From Gryllotalpicola protaetiae (GTDB taxonomy: Bacteria > Actinomycetota > Actinomycetes > Actinomycetales > Microbacteriaceae): DNA of 64,000 nucleotides. Below the pieces are notes generated by a model that did not search any database, was not told the origin of the DNA, and saw only the letters and a program-made list of their open reading frames with translations. The position numbers were made by a program, and so were the translations under genes. Numbering within the stretch: position 1 is the first letter of the stretch; every line of letters starts with the position of its first letter. The stretch lies in NCBI RefSeq assembly GCF_003627055.1, contig NZ_CP032624.1, forward strand, positions 2,356,001 through 2,420,000. The letters run 5' to 3'. Shown here piece by piece: positions 17,267-26,305 of this stretch.

Positions 17267-17965
17267 ATGGCCCGGGTGCTCGTCGTGCAGAACTCGCCCT
17301 CGAGCGGGCTGCGGCGGTTCGGCGAGTGGTGGCGAGAGGACGGGCTCGAGCTCGACGTGCGGCATGGCGCCGACGGGCTGCCCCAGACTCTCGACGGCTA
17401 CGACGCGCTCGTCCTTCTCGGCGGCGGCTACCTGCCGAGCGACGACGGCCGCGCGCCGTGGCTTCCCGCCGAGCGCGCGCTCACGGGCGAGGCCCTCGAC
17501 GCGGCCATCCCCGTCCTCGGCATCTGCCTCGGCGGCCAGCTGCTCGCCTCCGTCGCGGGCGGCGCGGTCGAGGGCAGACACGGCAGGCCGGAGCGCGGGT
17601 CGACGACGATCGAGGCGACGGATGCCTCAGCAGGCGACGCCCTGTTCGCGGGCATCCCTCGCCAGATCTCGATGATCGAGAACCACGAGGACTCGATCAC
17701 CGCGCTGCCGGCAGGCGCCGTGCTGCTCGCGAGCAGCGCCGATCACCCAAACCAGGCGTTCCGCGTCGGCGGCTCGGCCTGGGGGCTGCAGTTCCACCCT
17801 GAGGTGGGCGCGGCCGACCTCGCCGCGTGGAAGGAGGCCGCGCTCGCCGCGGACGGACTCGACCTCGCCGCGGTGCGAGCCGCCGCCAACGAGGCAGAGC
17901 CTGCCGCAGCATCCGTCGCCCGGGTGCTCGCCGCGAACTTCGCGACGGCTGTCACCGCTCGATAG
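17267..17965 (+). CDS. Class I glutamine amidotransferase, GMP-synthase-like stand-alone domain
   Basis: A 232-residue stand-alone class I glutamine amidotransferase-like protein. The nucleophile elbow GICLGGQLLA carries the catalytic cysteine near residue 85, and LQFHPEV supplies the His and Glu. Similar proteins are usually labelled GMP-synthase-like amidotransferases; some act as peptidases or gamma-glutamyl hydrolases, so the substrate is uncertain. ATG 17267 gives the normal MARVLVVQN start; another ATG at 17259 is out of frame. It is a single gene before the GH1 gene, with a 73-base gap. Confidence 0.85.
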   Translation: MARVLVVQNSPSSGLRRFGEWWREDGLELDVRHGADGLPQTLDGYDALVLLGGGYLPSDDGRAPWLPAERALTGEALDAAIPVLGICLGGQLLASVAGGAVEGRHGRPERGSTTIEATDASAGDALFAGIPRQISMIENHEDSITALPAGAVLLASSADHPNQAFRVGGSAWGLQFHPEVGAADLAAWKEAALAADGLDLAAVRAAANEAEPAAASVARVLAANFATAVTAR

Positions 17966-18038
17966 ACTGAGACTTAACCGATTCACCTCGTGCGTGAGTC
18001 GCTGAGACGCCGACATCAATGGAGAGGTTTCTGACGTC

Positions 18039-19454
18039 ATGACCACCGACGACTTCCGCGAGAGCGGCCTGGCGTTCCCCTCGGGCTTCACCTTCGGCTC
18101 GGCCACCGCGGCCTACCAGATCGAGGGCGCCGTCGCCGAAGACGGCCGCAAGCCCAGCATCTGGGACACCTTCAGCCACACCCCCGGCAAGGTCGCGAAC
18201 GGCGACACCGGCGACGTGGCCGTCGACTTCTACCACCGTGTCGACGAGGACCTCGACCTCATCAAGTCCCTCGGCCTCTCCGCCTACCGCCTCTCGATCG
18301 CCTGGCCGCGTATCGTGCCCGACGGCGTCGGCGAGGTCAATGAGGTCGGCCTCGCGTTCTACGAGCGCGTCGTCGACGGTCTGATCGCCCGCGACATCGA
18401 GCCCGTCGTCACGCTCTACCACTGGGATCTGCCGCAGGTGCTCGAGGACCGCGGCGGCTGGACGAACCGCGAGACGAGCTATGCGTTCGCGGCGTACGCG
18501 AAGGCCGTCGGCGAGCGCCTCGGCGACCGCGTCTCGGTCTGGACCACGCTGAACGAGCCGTGGTGCGCGGCGTACCTCGGCTACGCGGGCGGCCACCACG
18601 CCCCCGGCCGCACAGAAGAGCTCGCGAGCCTGCAGGCGGTGCACCACCTCAACCTCGCGCACGGACTCGCCCTGATCGAGCTGCGCAAGGTGGTCACGAA
18701 GAGCGACGTCAAGTACTCGGTGACGAACAACCTGGCATCCGTCTATGCGGCCGACCCGGACAGCGCAGAGGACCGAGACGCCAAGCGCCAGATCGAGGCA
18801 CTGCGCAACCGCGCCTTCACCGACCCGCAGCTGCGCGGCGTCTACCCACAGGACCTGCTCGACGACACGAAGCACATCACCGACTGGTCGTTCGTTCTCG
18901 ACGGCGATCTCGAGCTGATCCACCAGCCGGTTGACCTCGTGGGCATCAACTACTACAACACCGACACCGTGCGCCGCGGCGCCGAGCACTCGACGCAGGG
19001 CACGCCGTTCCCCGGCGCGACCCGCGTCGAGTGGGCGGAGCAGCCCGGCCCGTTCACCGCGATGGGGTGGAACATCGAGCCGAAGGGCCTCTATGACCTG
19101 CTCGTCTCGACGCACGAGCTCTACCCCGAGTACGACCTCGTCATCACGGAGAACGGCGCGGCCTACGACGACACCGTCGTCATCGGCGAAGACGGCGAGC
19201 GTCATGTGCACGACCCGGAGCGCACCGACTTCCTGCAGCGCCACTTCGTGGCCGCGCACCGTGCGATCGAGGCGGGCGTGCCGCTCGTTGGCTACTTCGT
19301 GTGGTCGCTGATGGACAACTTCGAGTGGGCGTTCGGCTACGAGAAGCGCTTCGGCATCGTGCACGTCGACTACGACACCCAGGTGCGCACCAAGAAGGAC
19401 AGCGCGCTCTGGTACACGAAGCTCGCCGAGACGGGCACGATCCCCGAGGTCTAG
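18039..19454 (+). CDS. GH1 beta-glucosidase
   Basis: A 471-residue family 1 beta-glycosidase, expected to hydrolyse cellobiose and related beta-glucosides in the cytoplasm. The acid/base is Glu173 in TLNEPW and the nucleophile Glu371 in ITENGAAY. The N-terminal signature FTFGSATAAYQIEGA starts at about residue 19. Length is normal, and no signal peptide is present. GGAGAGG lies upstream of ATG 18039. It is followed at 84 bases by a ROK-family regulator in the same direction, a plausible local controller. Confidence 0.94.
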   Translation: MTTDDFRESGLAFPSGFTFGSATAAYQIEGAVAEDGRKPSIWDTFSHTPGKVANGDTGDVAVDFYHRVDEDLDLIKSLGLSAYRLSIAWPRIVPDGVGEVNEVGLAFYERVVDGLIARDIEPVVTLYHWDLPQVLEDRGGWTNRETSYAFAAYAKAVGERLGDRVSVWTTLNEPWCAAYLGYAGGHHAPGRTEELASLQAVHHLNLAHGLALIELRKVVTKSDVKYSVTNNLASVYAADPDSAEDRDAKRQIEALRNRAFTDPQLRGVYPQDLLDDTKHITDWSFVLDGDLELIHQPVDLVGINYYNTDTVRRGAEHSTQGTPFPGATRVEWAEQPGPFTAMGWNIEPKGLYDLLVSTHELYPEYDLVITENGAAYDDTVVIGEDGERHVHDPERTDFLQRHFVAAHRAIEAGVPLVGYFVWSLMDNFEWAFGYEKRFGIVHVDYDTQVRTKKDSALWYTKLAETGTIPEV

Positions 19455-19537
19455 GCACCTGGTCGACACGGCCTGGTCGCCGCCCGTTTCGTGGGATGCT
19501 CGGATGCAACATCCGGGTGAACGGCGGAAAGGGACGT

Positions 19538-20722
19538 ATGGCGACGACGCGACGTGGCAACAACCTCGACAGCGTGCGCATGCACAACCTGTCGACGGTG
19601 CTCACGATCGCGCACCACGTGGGCCCGGTCTCCCGATCGGACGTCACGCGCGAGACCGGCCTCAATCGCTCGACCATCGGTGCGCTGGTGGGCGAGCTGG
19701 TCGACCTCGGGCTGGTCACCGAGTCCGGCCCGAACGCGAATCTGCGCGTCGGCCGCCCGAGCCCCGTCATCTCGCCGAATCCGCGCGTCGCGGCGCTCGC
19801 GGTGAACCCCGAGATCGATGCGGTCACGGTGGGTCTCGTCGGCCTCGACGGCCGCGTGCAGCAGCGTCGCCGCGTCGCGCTCGAGCGTGTGCCGACACCC
19901 GATGAGGCCGTCGCCGCGGCGACCGACGCGATCGCGGGGCTGATCGAGACGGCATCCGTCGATCACATCGTGGGAATCGGGGTGGCGATGCCCGGCCTGG
20001 TGAGACCCGCCGACGGCCTCGTGCGCCGCGCGCCGCACCTCGGCTGGGTCGACGTGCCGTTCGCGCAGATGCTGACGGATGCCTGCGGCCTACCCGTGCG
20101 CGCTTCGAACGACGCCCAGCTGGGCGCATATGCCGAGCATGTCTTCGGCGCGGGTGTCGGGGTGAGCGAGCTCATCTACGTGAACGGCGGGTCGAGCGGC
20201 ATCGGTGGGGGAGTGATCCTCGGCGGCGCGGCTTTCACCGGCGCCGCCGGCCACGCGGGCGAGCTGGGGCACGTGCGGGTCGGCGCATCCGACGCCGTCG
20301 ACTCCGGCGGCCTGGTCGGCACGCTCGAGGCCGAGGTGAGCCGTGCCCGGCTGCTCGAGGCGCTCGGGCTCGAGGGCAAGAGCGTCGACGCCGACGGGCT
20401 CACTGCGGCCGTGCTCGCCTCAGAGGACCCGGCCGTGCGCGCCGAGGTGCACCGCCAGCTCGAGCTGCTCGCCACCGCGCTCGGCACGGCGCTCACGCTG
20501 TTCAACCCGCGGCTGGTGGTGCTGGGCGGATTCCTGGCGACGATCTACCAGGCCGACGCGGCCGCCCTCGACCGGGCCGTCGCGCACGCCACCCTGCCCG
20601 AGACGCTCGAGGGCGTGCAGATCACGCGCACGAGGCTCGGCAGCGACATCCTGCTCATCGGCGCCGCCGAGCTGGCCTTCGAACCCTTGCTCGCCGACCC
20701 GGCGTCGCTCACGTCGGCCTGA
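19538..20722 (+). CDS. ROK-family transcriptional regulator lacking the usual zinc cysteines
   Basis: A 394-residue ROK protein with an N-terminal MarR-like winged helix (LTIAHHVGPVSRSDVTRETG about residues 23-42) and a C-terminal sugar-kinase-like ROK domain. The family segment GHAGELGHVRV is present. Where most ROK proteins carry a CxCGxxGC zinc motif, this one reads GASDAVDSGGLVGTLEAEVS, without cysteines. It may still sense a sugar but without the usual zinc site. GAAAGGGA supports ATG 19538. It lies downstream of the GH1 gene and probably regulates it or a nearby transporter. Confidence 0.85.
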   Translation: MATTRRGNNLDSVRMHNLSTVLTIAHHVGPVSRSDVTRETGLNRSTIGALVGELVDLGLVTESGPNANLRVGRPSPVISPNPRVAALAVNPEIDAVTVGLVGLDGRVQQRRRVALERVPTPDEAVAAATDAIAGLIETASVDHIVGIGVAMPGLVRPADGLVRRAPHLGWVDVPFAQMLTDACGLPVRASNDAQLGAYAEHVFGAGVGVSELIYVNGGSSGIGGGVILGGAAFTGAAGHAGELGHVRVGASDAVDSGGLVGTLEAEVSRARLLEALGLEGKSVDADGLTAAVLASEDPAVRAEVHRQLELLATALGTALTLFNPRLVVLGGFLATIYQADAAALDRAVAHATLPETLEGVQITRTRLGSDILLIGAAELAFEPLLADPASLTSA

Positions 20723-20733
20723 GGCCCGCTCCC

Positions 20734-20857
20734 GATCGTCACAAACGCACGGCAACGCCAGTCGAAGCGTGATTAATCGACGACCCGGCGCGCGTGGCCG
20801 TCGTCGGTCGTCACAAAATCCCGCTGATTGGGGCCGGAGCGCGACTTACTGACGACC
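20734..20857. repeat. Two tandem copies of a 52-bp repeat with inverted ends
   Basis: Copy 1 (20734-20785) and copy 2 (20806-20857) are each 52 bases. Both begin G-TCGTCACAAA and end GACGACC; the interiors share AGCG-GA-T-A with further scattered matches. Copy 2 has complementary ends GGTCGTCA and TGACGACC. They lie 20 bases apart in the gap between ROK and MFS genes, so they resemble a REP-like or miniature palindromic repeat rather than coding sequence. Confidence 0.65.
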
Positions 20858-20886
20858 GGCGCATCGCGTAGCATTGACTCGCGCCG

Positions 20887-20900
20887 TCGAATCGATTCGA
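20887..20900. promoter_or_regulatory. Palindrome TCGAATCGATTCGA before the MFS gene
   Basis: A perfect 14-bp palindrome 55 bases before the MFS start. It matches the LacI operator core at 7017 and 8086 except for the central four bases (TCGA instead of CCGG). It may be an operator for a related regulator or a chance self-complementary sequence. Confidence 0.4.
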
Positions 20901-20954
20901 GGAAGAACGAGCAGGGGCGCCCCTCGCACCGCCATCTTCTTCGCTTTGGACCTC

Positions 20955-22232
20955 GTGACCTCCACCGCCCCTCTTGACCTGACCCTCGCCGCATCCGACG
21001 AGCTCGCACCGCGCCGCCACCCGGGCGACGCCCTCAGCCGCCGCCAGCGGCTCAGCTACGTGCTGATCCTGGGCGCGCTCACGGCGCTCGGCCCGTTCAC
21101 GATGGACACCTACCTGCCGTCGTTGCCGACGCTGCAGGCCGATCTCGGCACGACGACCTCGCTCGCGCAGCTCACCCTCACCGCGACGACGATCGGCTTC
21201 GGCATCGGCCAGCTGCTCGTCGGCCCGTGGAGCGACCGGGTCGGCCGCCGGCTGCCCCTGATCCTCGCGACCGCACTGCACATCGTGGCGTGCCTCGGCG
21301 CCGCGCTCGCCCCGAACATCGAGGTGCTCAGCATCTTCCGCTTCCTGCAGGGCTTCGGGGCAGCCGCCGGTGGAGTGGTCGCCCAGGCGATGGTGCGCGA
21401 CCTGTTCGGCGGCCGGCCGCTCGTGCGCATGCTCTCGAATCTCGCGCTGGTCAACGGCCTCGCCCCGGTCATCGCACCCGTGGTCGGCTCGCAGCTGCTG
21501 CTGATCATGCCGTGGCGCGGCATCTTCTGGGTGCTCGCGGCGTACGGCGCCTTCGTCGTCGCGTGCGTCGCGCTCTGGATCGTCGAGACCCGCCCGCCGT
21601 CGGCCCGGCACAGCTCAGCCCACTCGAGCACGCGCGCCCGCTACAAGGCGGTGCTCACCGACCGCATCTACGTCGGCATCGTCATCGTCGGCGCGATGAA
21701 CTTCGCCGGCCTGTTCGCGTATCTCTCGGCGTCGACGTTCCTGTTCCAGGATCTCTACAACTTCTCCGCCCAGCAGTACGGCCTGCTGTTCGCAGTGAAC
21801 TCCGTCGGCATCATCATCGGCGTGCAGACCGCGGGCCGCATCGCTCACCGCGTGCCGCCGCAGTGGATCCTCGCGTTCTCGACCGCCGCCATGCTGATCG
21901 CCGCGATCGTCATCGTGATCAACAGCGCGCTGGGGCTCGGCGAGTGGGGCGTGATGATCCCGCTCTGGTTCTTCATCTGCGCCTGCGGCTTCGGATTCCC
22001 CACCGTCGGCGTTCTCACCATGAACTCGCACCCGCACGAGGCCGGCACGGCTGCGTCGCTGCTCGGCGCGTTCCAGTTCGTGATCGCGGGCGTCGTCGCC
22101 CCGATCGTCGGCCTGTTCCACCTCACCAGCGGCTTGCCGATGGGCGCGATCATGGTGGTCACCTCGACGCTTTCCGTGCTCGGCCTGTGGTTCGTCGTGC
22201 GGCCCAAGACAGTGCCCGATATCGGGCATTAG
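20955..22232 (+). CDS. Bcr/CflA-type MFS drug-efflux transporter
   Basis: A 425-residue 12-helix major facilitator related to Bcr/CflA. FTMDTYLPSLP opens the first helix; the loop 2-3 signature is GPWSDRVGRRLP. The Bcr/CflA RFLQGFGAAAGGVVAQAMVRD segment follows (around residue 135). It probably exports a hydrophobic compound or drug by proton antiport. GTG 20955 gives the expected short N-terminus; TTG 20874 is an alternative that would place the palindrome at 20887 inside the gene. Its stop overlaps by four bases that of the convergent APH-like gene. Confidence 0.87.
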   Translation: MTSTAPLDLTLAASDELAPRRHPGDALSRRQRLSYVLILGALTALGPFTMDTYLPSLPTLQADLGTTTSLAQLTLTATTIGFGIGQLLVGPWSDRVGRRLPLILATALHIVACLGAALAPNIEVLSIFRFLQGFGAAAGGVVAQAMVRDLFGGRPLVRMLSNLALVNGLAPVIAPVVGSQLLLIMPWRGIFWVLAAYGAFVVACVALWIVETRPPSARHSSAHSSTRARYKAVLTDRIYVGIVIVGAMNFAGLFAYLSASTFLFQDLYNFSAQQYGLLFAVNSVGIIIGVQTAGRIAHRVPPQWILAFSTAAMLIAAIVIVINSALGLGEWGVMIPLWFFICACGFGFPTVGVLTMNSHPHEAGTAASLLGAFQFVIAGVVAPIVGLFHLTSGLPMGAIMVVTSTLSVLGLWFVVRPKTVPDIGH

Positions 22233-22972
22233 GACCACAGCTGCGACAGGGCATGCCATGCGGTGTGCCAGTCGCGCAGGCGGTCGGCAGGCATCCCGGT
22301 GGCGGATGCCACCACGGCCAGCCGCCGCGTCAGCCGACTCGACTCGTGGTTCGCCTCGTAGGTCTCGTGCGGGTTGCACAAGAGGTTCGCGTAGTCGAAG
22401 CAGCTCTCGCCGAGCAGCGCCTTCGGGTCGATGGCCTTCCACCTGGGCGTCCGCTCGTCGCCGAAGTCGAGCACGTTCCCGTGATGGATGTCCCCGTGCA
22501 GCACCACCTCGTCCCATGGGTCGTCGAGCAGGCGAAGGGCCGTCCGCCGGGCATCCGCATAGCTGTCGTCGGATGCTTCGAGCAGATCGCTGAACCAGCG
22601 GCGCAGCGGTACCGTGCGCACCACCCCATCGGGCTTCGCGTGCAGCCGCAGCGCCGTCTCGGCGAGCACCCGGGTCGCCTCGTCGTCGCCTGCGTCTCCC
22701 TCGGCGGCCAGCGCCGCGAGCGAGCGCGGCCCCTCGGCGCGCTCGAGCAGCACGGCCGGCCCGAGGTGCTCGAGCACCCGCGCGGAGGCCGTGCCCGGCC
22801 ACCACGCCATGAGCGCGCCGCCGCGCAGCTCCTCGGGGATCGGCGCGACCCTGAGCACGGCGGCGGTCCCGTCGGCGCGATGCACGAAGGTGACCTCGCT
22901 CGTCGGGGTGACGACAGGCTCGGCATCCGCCGTCAGTCCCCATGCCTCGAGGTAGGAAGCCGTGGCGCTCAC
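22229..22972 (-). CDS. Aminoglycoside/hydroxyurea phosphotransferase-like kinase (APH(6) family)
   Basis: A 247-residue protein-kinase-like small-molecule phosphotransferase. LHGDIHHGNVLDF contains the catalytic Asp and metal Asn, and AIDPKAL replaces the DFG segment; both are typical of the APH(6)/streptomycin and hydroxyurea phosphotransferase family. It might phosphorylate an antibiotic, but many chromosomal members have unknown substrates, so resistance cannot be claimed. GTG 22972 is chosen because a longer frame would cross the divergent gene at 23013; no strong ribosome site is seen. Confidence 0.8.
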   Translation of the reverse strand: MSATASYLEAWGLTADAEPVVTPTSEVTFVHRADGTAAVLRVAPIPEELRGGALMAWWPGTASARVLEHLGPAVLLERAEGPRSLAALAAEGDAGDDEATRVLAETALRLHAKPDGVVRTVPLRRWFSDLLEASDDSYADARRTALRLLDDPWDEVVLHGDIHHGNVLDFGDERTPRWKAIDPKALLGESCFDYANLLCNPHETYEANHESSRLTRRLAVVASATGMPADRLRDWHTAWHALSQLWS

Positions 22973-23012
22973 CCGACAAGTCTGCCCGGTAGGGTTGTCA
23001 GCAGGAGGACCC

Positions 23013-23183
23013 ATGACTGTCATCAAGCTCGTGATCGCCGGAATCTTCTTCGCCGGCAGCTTCGTGCTGTTCGCCATCGCGCCTGAGCTTCCGAGCTGGC
23101 AGGCCCCGGTGTTCTTCGCGGGCATCATCTCGATCGCGCTGTCGTTCGCGCTGCCGATGAACGTCTTCGCGAAGACCAGCTGA
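23013..23183 (+). CDS. Small two-helix membrane protein
   Basis: A 56-residue protein with two hydrophobic segments (about residues 4-22 and 31-49) joined by PELPSWQAP. GGAGGAC directly before ATG 23013 supports translation. It is divergent from the APH-like kinase and precedes acylphosphatase by 54 bases. No functional family is recognised. Confidence 0.72.
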   Translation: MTVIKLVIAGIFFAGSFVLFAIAPELPSWQAPVFFAGIISIALSFALPMNVFAKTS

Positions 23184-23237
23184 CCCGCGACTGCTGCCCG
23201 CGCCACGCCCCCCTCGCCCACGCGGCAGAATCAATCC

Positions 23238-23507
23238 ATGAGGCGGGTGCGGGCGGTCATCAGCGGCGACGTTCAGGGCGTCGGATTCCGGTACTCGGCA
23301 CGCGAGCGGGCACGCCGGCTCGGCGTCGCCGGGTGGGTGCGCAACCTGCCAGACGGCTCGGTCGAGGCCGAAGTCGAGGGTGAGGCAGGCGCAGTCGAGC
23401 GCATGCTGGCGTGGCTCGACCGCGGTCCGAGCGGCGCTCGTGTGGCATCCGTCGCCGTCACAGAGACCCCGGTGCTGCACGCGGCCGAGTTCACGATCGA
23501 GCGTTAA
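23238..23507 (+). CDS. acyP: Acylphosphatase
   Basis: An 89-residue acylphosphatase that hydrolyses carboxyl-phosphate bonds in small acyl phosphates. The signature GVGFRYSAR near residue 15 holds the catalytic arginine, and GWVRNLPDG supplies the asparagine that orients water. Length is exactly that of the family. It is a single short gene between a small membrane protein and a secreted phosphatase. Confidence 0.93.
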   Translation: MRRVRAVISGDVQGVGFRYSARERARRLGVAGWVRNLPDGSVEAEVEGEAGAVERMLAWLDRGPSGARVASVAVTETPVLHAAEFTIER

Positions 23508-23576
23508 CACGCCCGCCCCATGGGGGTGCTAGGTTCACGTGCTATTCATCGCCCATTAACCCAAACGGGGGTCAAC

Positions 23577-24458
23577 GTGACACGCACCGCAAACCGCCTC
23601 CCCATCATCCTCGGCGTCGCCATCGCCGCGGGTGGACTCGTGTTCGGCGGCAGCCTCGCCGCCAATGCGCACAATCAGTACCCGGGCCCCGGCCACTCGC
23701 AGTCGACCCAGGTCGACCGCGAGGCGAGCAACGCGCTGGCGCAGAACTCATTCGTGCCGGTCGACGGCAACACCGAGTCGAACGTCGGTATCGTCGAGGA
23801 CCAGATCAAGGCCTACTACGGGTCCGCGACGACGACGTACAACATCCCGGGCGTCGGTGACAGCGTCACCGCCACGATCCCGTCGTCGACGTCGAACTAC
23901 GCGAAGCAGATGAACGGCATCGTCGCCGGCGCTGAGCGCTACCTCAGCTCGCCGCAGGCGCGGCCCGACCGCGGCAAGAAGCCGGCGATCGTCTTCGATG
24001 TCGACGACACGCTGCTGAACACCTACGACTACGAGATCGCGAACGCCTTCGGCTACAACCCGACGGTCAACGGGTACTGGGTGAACGCAGGCGCGTTCCC
24101 CGCGGTGCCCGGCATGGTCGGCCTGTACCAGTTCGCGAAGTCGCACGGCTACACGGTGTTCTTCATCACCGGCCGCCCCGAGGCGCAGCGCGCCGCGACC
24201 GAGGCGAACCTCGCGAGCACCGGCTACGGCACGATCGACGACTCGAAGCTGTTCCTCAAGCAGCCGACCACGCCGTCGTACCTGAGCTGCGCCGCCGCGA
24301 GCTGCACCACGATCGAGTACAAGTCGGGGACCCGCGCGCACATCGAGACGCAGGGCTATGACATCGTCGCCGACTTCGGCGACCAGTACTCCGATCTGAC
24401 CGGCGCATCGCACGGCGAGCAGTTCAAGCTGCCCAACCCGATGTACTACCTGCCCTGA
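23577..24458 (+). CDS. Secreted HAD-family acid phosphatase (class B/subfamily IIIB-like)
   Basis: A 293-residue exported phosphatase. The hydrophobic N-terminal segment (about residues 9-28) ends near AANAHN, a plausible Sec cleavage site. The HAD motif I FDVDDTLLNTYDYE is near residue 139; FFITGRPE is motif II, and the final GDQYSDL carries the metal-binding Asp region. Such enzymes remove phosphate from many organic esters outside the membrane. GTG 23577 follows GGGGG by six bases. It converges with another secreted phosphatase across a strong hairpin, suggesting a phosphate-scavenging pair. Confidence 0.87.
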   Translation: MTRTANRLPIILGVAIAAGGLVFGGSLAANAHNQYPGPGHSQSTQVDREASNALAQNSFVPVDGNTESNVGIVEDQIKAYYGSATTTYNIPGVGDSVTATIPSSTSNYAKQMNGIVAGAERYLSSPQARPDRGKKPAIVFDVDDTLLNTYDYEIANAFGYNPTVNGYWVNAGAFPAVPGMVGLYQFAKSHGYTVFFITGRPEAQRAATEANLASTGYGTIDDSKLFLKQPTTPSYLSCAAASCTTIEYKSGTRAHIETQGYDIVADFGDQYSDLTGASHGEQFKLPNPMYYLP

Positions 24459-24471
24459 CAGACGCAACAGC

Positions 24472-24532
24472 CCCGAGGGGTGCGTTCAGGTCCCCACCGC
24501 GTCGTGCGGGCGACCCGAACGCACCCCTCGGG
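24472..24532. terminator. Bidirectional hairpin between two phosphatase genes
   Basis: CCCGAGGGGTGCGTTC (24472-24487) and GAACGCACCCCTCGGG (24517-24532) form a perfect 16-bp stem with a 29-base loop, centred between converging stop codons. Confidence 0.8.
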
Positions 24533-24554
24533 TGCGCCACGAGCAGGCGGATGC

Positions 24555-26216
24555 CTAGTGGTGGCGGCCGTCGGAGCGGGGGCGCTGCAGGGTGAACGTC
24601 TCGAACGGGGTCAGCGTGCCGTAGGGGCCCGCGACCTCGTAGTACGTCACCGTGATCGTCGTCTGGTCGCCGGGCGACCGGCCCGGGTCGACGTCGAACG
24701 CGGCGAAGCCGTAGGCGTTCGCGCCGTCGCGCACTCCGGACCAGGTCGCCTTCTCCTCGACGTAGACGGGCGGGTAGTGCCCGGCCGTCGCGCGGTCGAC
24801 GGTCGTGTCGCGCGCGACGACGACACGGCAGGTGGGCAGGTCGGCGGGGTCGGCGGCGCCGGGGGTGCCCGGGTAGAGCAGCTGGTTCGACGGTGCCGAG
24901 GTGCCGCCGCCGCCGATCACCATGTGCACAGTGCCCTTGGTGGTGTCGATCGCCTTGAGCTCGGGTGAGACGGGGATCGGCGTCAGTGTCTGGTTCTGCT
25001 GCTGGCCGCGGATCGCGAGCGAGCGCTCGTAGTGGTGCTCGTGCCCGCCGACGACGAGGTCGACGCCGTATTTGTCGAACAGTGGCAGCCACTGCTGCCG
25101 GATGCCGAGGTCGGCGCCGTTGAAGTTCGACGCCGTCGAGATCGCGACCTGGTGCATGCACACGACGATCCAGTCGATCGAGGAATCCGACCGGGCCTGC
25201 TTCAGCGTCGATTCGAGCCACGCCTTCTGCGCGCCGTGCGAGTAGCCGAGCACGTTCTCGTCGCCGGCGTCCTGATAGGTGATGTCGTCGTTGGCCAGGA
25301 AGATGAACTTGACCGAGCCGACCGTCAGGTCGTACCAGAGGCCGGCCGTGACATCCGTCTGCCCAGGTTGGCGCGGGGTGTCGAAGTAGGTCTGGAACGC
25401 CTGGTAGCCGATCGCGCCGTTGCCGTTCTCGTTCTCGTGATTGCCGGGGGCGGGCATCCAGGCGCGGTGGCGAGCGGAGCGGGTGTTGTTGTTCCAGAAA
25501 TCCGACCAGGTGCGCACGCGGTCGGTCGCGAGGTTCGCGTAGCAGAGGTCGCCGTTGAACAGATGCAGCAGGGGCTCGAGGGATTCCACGCCCGCCGTCG
25601 TGTCGCCGGCAGAAGGCGAGCCGAGGTTGTCGTTCACCCACGTGCCGTTGACCTGCTTGCCGGTCGTGGGCGTGCCCTGGTCGCCGAAGCTCGTGAAGCG
25701 GAACGCGGTGCGGCCGGCGGGCGCCGTGCGGAAGGTGCCGAACTCGGGCTTCGCCCCGTCGTGCACGGCGAGATAGACGTAGTCGGTGCCCGGCTTGAGG
25801 CCTGTCAGCCGCCCGTGGAACACGTAGACGACCTCGCCCGACTTCGCGTCGGTGTACTTCGCCGTCACCGCGTTCGTGGCGCGCTCGAAGGGGCCGCCGC
25901 CCTGCGCGATCAGCACCTTCGGGTTCGTGACGGGGACGATCGTCTGCCACGAGACGGTGGCCTGCGTCGCGGCGTTGCTGCCGAAGGTGACGTGCAGGCC
26001 CGCGACGGCCGGGACGATCGAGCCGGTCTGACCGGGGTGCGATCCGGGCTTCGAGCCGAAGACTCCGCCGAGGGTCGGGGAGGTGGGGGTGGCGGCGTCG
26101 GCCGGAGTCGCGATCGCGACGGTTCCGGCGACGGCGACGGCGCCGGTGGCGCCGAGGGCGGCGAGCAGGCTGCGGCGGGAGAGGTCGAGGCCCGTGGGGG
26201 CGATGGTGTCAGTCAC
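24555..26216 (-). CDS. Tat-exported purple acid phosphatase-like metallophosphoesterase
   Basis: A 553-residue secreted metallophosphoesterase. The Tat signal contains SRRSLLAALG at residues 13-22 and ends after the hydrophobic stretch near ADAAT. A fibronectin-III-like purple-acid-phosphatase N-domain covers about residues 65-165. The dinuclear metal motifs follow in order: SFGDQG, NGDLCYAN, GNHENE, VCMHQ and GGHEHHYERS. It should hydrolyse phosphomonoesters or diesters outside the cell. The start is GTG 26216 after GAGGT. It faces the HAD phosphatase at 23577. Confidence 0.9.
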   Translation of the reverse strand: MTDTIAPTGLDLSRRSLLAALGATGAVAVAGTVAIATPADAATPTSPTLGGVFGSKPGSHPGQTGSIVPAVAGLHVTFGSNAATQATVSWQTIVPVTNPKVLIAQGGGPFERATNAVTAKYTDAKSGEVVYVFHGRLTGLKPGTDYVYLAVHDGAKPEFGTFRTAPAGRTAFRFTSFGDQGTPTTGKQVNGTWVNDNLGSPSAGDTTAGVESLEPLLHLFNGDLCYANLATDRVRTWSDFWNNNTRSARHRAWMPAPGNHENENGNGAIGYQAFQTYFDTPRQPGQTDVTAGLWYDLTVGSVKFIFLANDDITYQDAGDENVLGYSHGAQKAWLESTLKQARSDSSIDWIVVCMHQVAISTASNFNGADLGIRQQWLPLFDKYGVDLVVGGHEHHYERSLAIRGQQQNQTLTPIPVSPELKAIDTTKGTVHMVIGGGGTSAPSNQLLYPGTPGAADPADLPTCRVVVARDTTVDRATAGHYPPVYVEEKATWSGVRDGANAYGFAAFDVDPGRSPGDQTTITVTYYEVAGPYGTLTPFETFTLQRPRSDGRHH

Positions 26217-26305
26217 ACCTCAGACCCTGGCGACACCAAGGAAATCGAAGGTCACGGGCGGCTGAATTCTTGTCCCCAGCATGGGGGGGCGGAGAGGGGG
26301 AGGGC

